Positions 63,020 to 64,000 of a DNA stretch of 64,000 nt are shown here, piece after piece (the first letter of the stretch is position 1; every line of letters starts with the position of its first letter). The position numbers and the translations under genes were made by a program. The notes under the pieces are model-generated. The model saw nothing but the letters and a program-made list of their open reading frames with translations, did no database searches and had not been told where the DNA came from. This stretch comes from Thalassia testudinum (taxonomy: Eukaryota > Streptophyta > Magnoliopsida > Alismatales > Hydrocharitaceae), in NCBI GenBank assembly GCA_037157565.1, contig JAZHRO010000013.1, forward strand, positions 77,183,501 through 77,247,500. The letters are read 5' to 3'.

Positions 63020-64000
63020 GATGGTAGAGTAGGTTGTACAACATACGTGAGAGCCAAGCCACAACAAAAAAGACAAAAAGGGAAAAGACACGTGTCTGGT
63101 GGATCCTGCACCGTTGATGTGGTTCTTCATCCTCCACTCCGCCACTTCCTCCAGTCCTACCTGGGCCCTTTGCAAGTCATTTTAGTTGCAGGGATAGATG
63201 ACCAAGTGGTCATCTATACTCGGTCAATCCTGCACTAACGGGTTGTAAGAGGAAATCGCAGATGGGACAAGTAGGGTTAGGGGTGAACGGCGTTGAGTGG
63301 GAGCCCCAACAAAACTCGCTTCTCCTCCCCTCTTGTCGTTCCTTGATTGATATCAAAGACAAAGTTGTCGTCGATCACCACTACTTCCTAGTGGATCTAG
63401 CTACGCTACGCTTGTAGCTTTCTTACTTCGACAATCTTCAACCAAGTGCCCTCCATCGAGGACTACTCTCCATGCTCAAGACGTTCCTGACAGCCTCCGA
63501 TCTTGTGCTACTCACGCGATTGCCCTCCACCATCCCCTGTCACCGCCGTTGAAGGGCACTTCACGAACGCAACAGAAGCCGAATCACGTTTTTGTTTTAT
63601 TATTTTCTTCATTTAATACTTGTTTTGTGCGATCGTGGGTTATTTTTGTAAAGCTTTGTTCTCTGATTATCGAATGTTCTCCTCGTGAACCCCTTTCTTT
63701 ACCGTGAATAACTGCACCCCCACAAACGTTGATGGCACTGGAATCCTTTTTTTTTAATCATTCTTTTAAGACACTTACCGACGACCTCCACCACCAACAA
63801 AGGACTTTATTTTTTTATTTATTGCCTACATCTAGTGTTCTCTCTCCATTCATTCATTCGTTGCTTATTTCAAGTAATATTTGTATTTTTTTTAAAGTTT
63901 ATTACATAGAATACCCTACTTCTCTTTGCTTTCAAAAGGATTGTCCAGCCTTGCCTCATGATAATTTCTTTTAATCGATTCGGATATCTTGTTGTTAATT
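63020..64000. other. Unassigned right-hand flank, possibly E0 5' LTR region
   Basis: Continues E0 flank after solo LTR A5. AT-rich with T runs (about 63747 and 63808) and no recognisable ORF or repeat shared with the left end of E0. Confidence 0.4.

Noticed and set aside
1..64000. CRISPR array, bacterial operons, riboswitches, tRNA or rRNA genes
   Set aside because: No regularly spaced repeats, no cloverleaf-capable tRNA, and no rRNA segments. The content is plant nuclear repeat DNA.

Overview
This is a gene-poor stretch of a flowering-plant nuclear genome. Nearly all of it from about 6 kb onward is nested LTR retrotransposons of the Ty3/Gypsy superfamily. The only host gene I recognise is the 5' end of an LMBR1/LIMR-type membrane protein on the minus strand (two exons, 5042-5596). 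Its very GC-rich first exon suggests a monocot or magnoliid; that is inference only.

Layout. 1-5.0 kb: unassigned DNA, two probable non-autonomous DNA transposons with repeated subterminal motifs, and probably intron of the LMBR1-like gene. 5.0-5.96 kb: LMBR1-like exons and promoter. 6.4 kb to the right edge: an old, decayed minus-strand Tat-lineage element (E0), split into pieces by later insertions. Its gag start is at 40384, gag core at about 17.8 kb, zinc knuckle at 14.6 kb, protease at 10.2 kb, integrase at 9.6-8.6 kb, and an antisense ORF at 8.3-6.4 kb on the plus strand. Inserted into E0 are two Athila-lineage elements sharing one LTR family (LTR-B): E1 (18405-40281) and E3 (40827-57397). 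A third Athila-type element, E2 (18981-27314), belongs to a different family (LTR-A) and sits inside the 5' LTR of E1. Five further LTR-A copies are solo LTRs: A1 11597-14066, A4 30787-33538, A5 57512-63014, A6 58653-61420 inside A5, and A7 about 48386-51178 on the minus strand. Two more solo LTRs are Tekay-like (14706-17117) and 'LTR-C' (47610-53043, host of A7). Flanking 5-bp target duplications are readable for almost all of these, so the order of insertion can be read directly.

Coding capacity. E1, E2 and E3 have gag, DLGAS-type protease, FMDD reverse transcriptase, RNase H, DDE integrase, a tRNA-Asp primer-binding site (E1, E3) and an Athila-type hairpin after pol. All carry stops, frameshifts, deletions or insertions, so no autonomous copy is present. 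No env-like ORF is seen.

Most interesting observation. All six LTR-A copies that extend far enough carry, within the long transcribed part of the LTR, a box AGTCCCACMTCG (close to the plant snRNA-gene upstream sequence element). Exactly 24 nt later comes an AT-rich TATA-like box, and exactly 30 nt after the start of that box comes a conserved G of GCCT. The first run of four or more T's follows at a homologous place 235-262 nt downstream. This is the architecture of a plant snRNA-type RNA polymerase III gene. The spacings are invariant although the spacer bases have diverged almost completely. The predicted RNA and the LTR leader also contain stem-loops with compensatory changes between copies. 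I propose that this LTR family carries an embedded structured RNA gene; expression is untested.
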